Shown here in pieces: positions 8,301 to 14,300 of a stretch of DNA of 15,795 nucleotides. This DNA comes from Candidatus Falkowbacteria bacterium CG23_combo_of_CG06-09_8_20_14_all_49_15 (GTDB lineage: Bacteria > Patescibacteriota > Patescibacteriia > Patescibacteriales > UM-FILTER-48-10), in contig PCSD01000025.1 of NCBI GenBank assembly GCA_002771615.1, positions 1 through 15,795 on the forward strand, in the 5' to 3' direction. A model generated the notes under the pieces. That model was not told the DNA's origin. It worked only from the letters and a program-made list of their open reading frames with translations, and ran no database searches. Each line of letters starts with the position of its first letter. Positions within the stretch are counted from its first letter, which is position 1. The position numbers and the translations under genes were made by a program.

Positions 8301-11300
8301 CACGGGCACGGGCACCAACGGCGGCACGGGCGCGGGCGCGGCCGGCGCCGCCGCCAATACCGGCGATGCCGATTACGCGGGCGCGGCCGGCGCCGGCGGC
8401 GCCGGCGGCAACAACGCGGACGGCGCGGACGGCAATCCGGGCCGGGCCGTGATCATCTTCACGACCAATGCCACGGCCAGCGCGGACGGCGCGCAGGTTT
8501 CCAGCCTGGAAATCCCGAGCGCTGACAATTATCTGGGCGGCGCGTTTGTCATTTTGGACAGCGTGGCCACGAGCGCGGTGACCAGCATCAGCATCACCGC
8601 CACGGGCACGGTGGATCTGGCGGATCTGGAAAATGTCCGTTTGTATTATGATCTGGATAACTCCGCGCCTTATGATTGCGCGAGCGCGAGCTGGAGTCTC
8701 ACTGACAGTCGTTTTGGCGCGACTTCCACTTTTGACGGCGGCACCGGCACCTCCACTTTTTCCGGCAATGTCCAGATCGGCACCACCTCGGCCATGTGCG
8801 TTTATGTGGTCCTGGACATCAAGAGCAGCGCATCGTACAACGAAACTTTGGAAATTTCCATTGTTGATTCCAACCGCGACATTTCGCTCGCGGCCGGGCC
8901 GGTTTGGCCGTCATCTTTTCTGGCTTTAAGCGGCACAACGAATTTAACCGGACCTTTGGTAAATTCCGCGGCTCATCAGCAATATAAAAGCGACCTGTTT
9001 ACGTCTGTAAATAATCAGGGCTGGACCAATGAGAGCCAGATCAACTTGTCGGCCCTGGCCAGCCTGTTCACTGGCGCGACCACTTCGTCTTTTAATTATT
9101 ATTTTGAACTGCTTACGGAATCAGGCAGTTTCACCACGGCTCGGACCGAATCGGGCGGCGCTTGTCCGGCTGGCCAGAGTTATGGGACGTGTACGGACAA
9201 GATCTGGACGGTTTCCGCCAGCACCACGCCTTGGTTTGATCCGGATTGGCAGTATCGCAAAAAAATTACCATCAACGCCGGCCAAGTCGCGACCACGACG
9301 AGCGGTTTTGTGGTTTTGGCCACCACCACGGACAGCCAATTAGCTGATACCGGCAACGGCGGCCATGTCGCTTCTTCCACGGGCGGCGACATCCTGTTGG
9401 TTGATTCTGACAATCTGACCAAACTGGACTATGAGCGGGAATACTATTCTCCCACGACCGGCGAGCTGGTCATTTGGGTGGAAACGGACATTTCTTCCAC
9501 CAGCAACAAGGTTATTTACCTATATTATGGCAACAGCGGCTTGGTGGCGGACCAGCAGAACCGGACCGGCACCTGGCCGAGCGCTTTTGCCCTGGTCAAC
9601 CATCTGAAAGACGATCCCGGTCCGGGCACCGCCGGCAGTGTTCGCGACTCCACCGCCAATAATAATAACGCCACACCGTCCGCTAATATGACCAGCGCGG
9701 ACTTGGTGAGCGGCCAGATCGGCCAGGCCATTGATTTTGACGGGGTCAGTGACAGTATGTCGGTTCCGGACAGCGCGTCAATGGATGGCACGACCGGCGC
9801 CGGCCAAGCCCGGTCTTGGTCTTATTGGATAAATTTTACCGCTTTTACGGAAAACACCTTGATTACGGATAAATCCAATTTTGCCGGCACCGCGCTGTGG
9901 AGCGAATTGCATGCCAGCCCGAATCAGATCCGCGGCGGCGTGACCGGCGCCGGCCAGCTCGTGTCCGCGACCAATTTTTCTGCCAGCCAGTGGTACCATA
10001 TCCATTTTGATTATGACGGCGCCGCTTCCCGGATGTATGTCAATGGCGTTTTAGACGCCGGTCCGACCGCCCAAACCGCGCCGGCGGACAATAATAATGC
10101 TTTGAATATCATGGGTGCGGGCACTAATTACGAAGTGACCGGCAAGCTGGATGAATTGCGCGTGACCAATGTTTCCCGCACGGCCGGCTGGATCAGGACG
10201 GAATATAATAATCAATTAGATATTAACAGTTTTTTGACCTTCGCGGCCGAGGAGGATGTCAACTCCGCTTCTTATGAAGCGATCGCCAACATCACGGCTT
10301 TGCCGGATCGCGGCTCGTCAACCGATGACAGTCTGGGCTACAAATGGCAGGTCCTGATCTGCCGCGCGGAGGGCGATTGTTCTTTATGGGATGAATTTAA
10401 TAGCCAACGGCCGAATTTCAAAGTTGATACCAATTCGCCGTCCGCGCCCGGCGATCTGTCTCTGTCCACCACGACCGCTACCAGCATTACCCTGAATTTC
10501 AGCGACGAGACTGATGAAGCGAATTTTGCCGCTTATGAGATCTACTACAAAACCGGTTTGTCCGGCGTAACCGCCAACGATAATAAGCATGAAGATGGTA
10601 ATTTGCTTTATATAAATTATAACAACGCCGCCACCACGACAATCGCGAATTTGGAATCAGACACGCAGTATGTCATCAATATTTGGGCGGTTGATTTAGC
10701 CGGCAACAAGACGCCGGCTCAGGAGATCATCGTGGCCACGCCGGCCGCGCCGCACGCGCGCGCCAAAACCGTGGCTTTTTTGGCTGGCAATTATTCCAGC
10801 TCCAACGGCCTGTCCGGCCAGGATTCCGACACCAATCAAAGTTTTGCCGCTTTCTCGGTTAAACTGGCGGAAAAGGAAGTGGAGATCCGCAATGCTTACA
10901 TCGTGTTTGAATCGCAATTTGAAGCCTACCACAATAATTCCAGCGATTATACCGGTTATGAACTGGGTTTTGATGCCTGCGCCGAGCCCTGTTCGGCGGA
11001 CGCCTGGAGCGGAACCGGCCGCGTGTCCCTCGCGGACAACACGGTCCTCGCTTACAATGAAACCGAAAGCAACCAGATCCGCTTGGTTTTTGATGTGAGC
11101 GATGAAAATATCTTCTCTTCTTATGCGGGCGATGGTGCCGAATTGGAGGCGCGCTTGGGTTATAATTTAAAGACCGGCAGCGCCACTTCTTCCATCGCGA
11201 ATGCGCGCGCTATTCTTTATCTGACTTATGTATATAACGATGACGAGTCAGCGAATATCACCAATACCGTCTATTACCCGCTGGAATCAAGCGCGAGCGG

Positions 11301-14300
11301 GGACAGCGGTTCTCGGCGCGCGAGCCAAGCTGATGATTGCACGCGTTCGCCTCTGCCTTCAGCCAATTGTCCGCTTTTCGCCTACAATTTTGCCGTTTCT
11401 GAGAAGACTGAAAAAATTTCCCAATGGTTCCAGCTGAGCGGCGTGAATGACGGCCACGGCGCGAACGACGCGGCGATTAATGTTAATCTTGAATCATATA
11501 ACGTCAACAGCGATACTTTTTACCACGAAGCGTCCAACGGCGGAGAGCAGGGCAATCTGCCCCAGATTTTTTTCACGAATATCAACGGCTACGCGGAGAA
11601 TACCGGCCAGACCTTGGAAATGTATCTTTCCAGCCCGGGCACGGCGGATTATTATCTCTTGGGCGGCGAGGCGGTGGAAACTTATACCGCGCTCAAATCC
11701 GCCGCGGCCAAAACGCGGACAGTATCATTCCCCCTGGGCATTCTAACCGCGGGGCAGGATGTCAACCCGGCCAGCGCTACCGCCGCGGTCTATTTCCCGG
11801 AAAACGGCGGCGGCGGCGGCGTGGTGACCGTCAAGAAAGCCTGGTTCCGCATCATCGGCAACAATACGACGAGCGGGGCTTACACGATCACCGCCGCTTC
11901 CAAGGTGGGCGGCAACGCGCAATCCGGAAATTATATCTATAATCTTAATGTCGGCGACGAACTGGCTAAGCCTTCCTTTAAATTCATCCATGTCGTCCCC
12001 AGCGCGGATTACAGCGAACTGGCTCTGGCCAATGCCGTTACGCCGAAAAATATCACTTTATTTACGACCAATAGCTCCGCGAATATCGGCGGTTTGTCGG
12101 CCGAGCTGATGATCACGTATTCCTATACGGACGAATCCAGCGGTTATCTCAGCTCCCTGAATTTATCCGGCGGCCAGTCCAGCGGCAACGCGAACGCGCA
12201 GGCTGTCACGGTGGAAGCGGCTGAGGCGGTTTTTTCGGAGATCCGGGGCGCCAAAACCTTGCGCGGCGCCGGCCTGTTGGGCAGTTTCCTTTTCACGGAC
12301 AGCGACGGAGACATGCCCAATGCTTGGTTCACCGCTGACATCAATCTGGCGACCAGCTCCCCATCTTGCTCGCCCAGTGGGAATTTTTCCGCCCGCGCCG
12401 ACGGCGCCAACAGCTTTATTGAATACTATCGGGATGTGAGTGCGGCCATGACCACGCTGGACAAGCAGTCCTATTCCGCGTGCTTGGCCAATGACAATGC
12501 CAGCGCGGCGACAGCGGGCGCGAAAATGAACACCAGCTGGCTCTATACTTACCAATGGGACGCGCCGCCGCCGGAATTGACCCAGAACGACTGGCGCTGG
12601 TACGCGAACGCGGATAATACCGCTCCGGGCGCGGCCAAAGCCGCAGAAAGTACCGCCATCACCAGCGTCAACCTCGGCGACATCGTCCGCTTGCGCCTGA
12701 ACATCGGCGTCACCCGTTCGGACCTCGCCACTTCTACCAAGACTTTCAAGCTGCAATTCGCGGCGGCGAGCGATTGTCCAGCCGCCAGCGGCTGGACCGA
12801 TGTTGGCGGCGTGGCCGACGCGACCGCTTGGCGGGGCTACAATAATCCGGCGCCGGCCGATGGCGCAGCGCTGTCCGCCGATCTGCTCTCCTTATCGGAT
12901 TTTCCCGAATCATACGAAGAGAGCAATCCGTCCGCGAGCAACCCCCAAGCCATTACCGTGAACAGTTTCGGCGAATGGGACTGGGTCCTTTATAACCACG
13001 GCGCTTCCGCCCTGACCGATTATTGCTTCCGCCTGATCCAGGCAGATGGCACCGAGCTTTACGATTATCTGAGCGACAGCTTCCCCCGCCTGACCACGGC
13101 GCCGGCCAATACCGCACCATCGGCGCCGGCCAACCTGTCTCAGCACCGTTTGAGCGGCGCGCTTTTGGCCAACCAGTCCTGGCTGAATGAAAGCTCAATC
13201 AAGCTGTCCGCGGCCGCGCTTGATCCGAATCTAAACGAACAAATTTCCCTGTATTTTCAGATTGCCTCCAGTTCGGCCAGCTTCCTGACCGCCACCACTG
13301 CGCCGGCCAGTCCGTGCGCGTCCGGCACCGCCTATTATCTTTGCGGCAGCAAAGTCTGGACCGCGACCAGCACGGCCGGCGATTACCGCGCCAATCCTTT
13401 TTTCGGCACCACGACCATTGCCGGCCTGCCTGATTACCAAGGCTATAAATGGCAGGCGCTGGCCTGCGATAATGGCAATCTTTGTTCAAATTGGTCCCAG
13501 TTTAACGTTCTAACGCCTAATTGGAGCGTGGATATCACTCCGCCGGACCCGCCCGGCAATCTGACCTTTGCCACTTCCACGCCCACTTTCATCACCCTGC
13601 AGTTCGGCGCCTCTTCCACCGAGGCCAATTTCAGCTCCTATAAAATCTATTACAAAGTCGGCTGGAGCGGCGTCACGGAAAGCGACAAGGCGCATACGGA
13701 TGGAAATCTGTTGAGCCAGTTCTATAATACCGCCACGTTCACAAAGATCAATAATCTGGCGGCCGATACGGGTTATGTCTTCAATATCTGGGCTTATGAC
13801 CAGGCCGGAAATAAGACGGCCGCTTTGCTTGAAGCGGTTGGTTCAACCACCCCTTCATTCAATCCTCCTTATGGCTATATCCAGTCTTCCAGCCAGCAAA
13901 GAAAAGACGGCTCCGGCGTGGTGGATATGACCATCCTGGTGGACGATCCGGACAATAATGATACTCTGCGGGCGAAAATCATGTATTATCAGAAAGGCGC
14001 TTTGGACTGCGATTTTTCCGGCGCATTCAGCGATCCGACCTTGGATGAAAGCGATGCCAGCACCTTCGCGACTTACGGCGACCCGGAAGTGGATAATGAT
14101 TCCGAATTCCAGGTCGGCACCACGAGCGGCTGGATACTGACTTCGCCCGGCCAGAACTATGTATTTTTTGACTGGTTCGCAAAGACGGACGAAGCAACGG
14201 CGAACGGGGATTATTGCCTCGGTTTGGTCGTGAATGACGGCCAGTTCAACCAGGCCGCGACCAATACGCGCGTGCTAACTTTGGACAATGTCAATCCCAG

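Noticed and set aside
7439..8357. Many long overlapping reading frames on both strands over the glycine-rich region, encoding Ala-, Pro- or Arg-rich proteins
   Set aside because: They are by-products of GGC/GCC repeats, which contain no stop codons in any frame. The plus-frame glycine-rich domain has conserved strands and is continuous with the giant gene.
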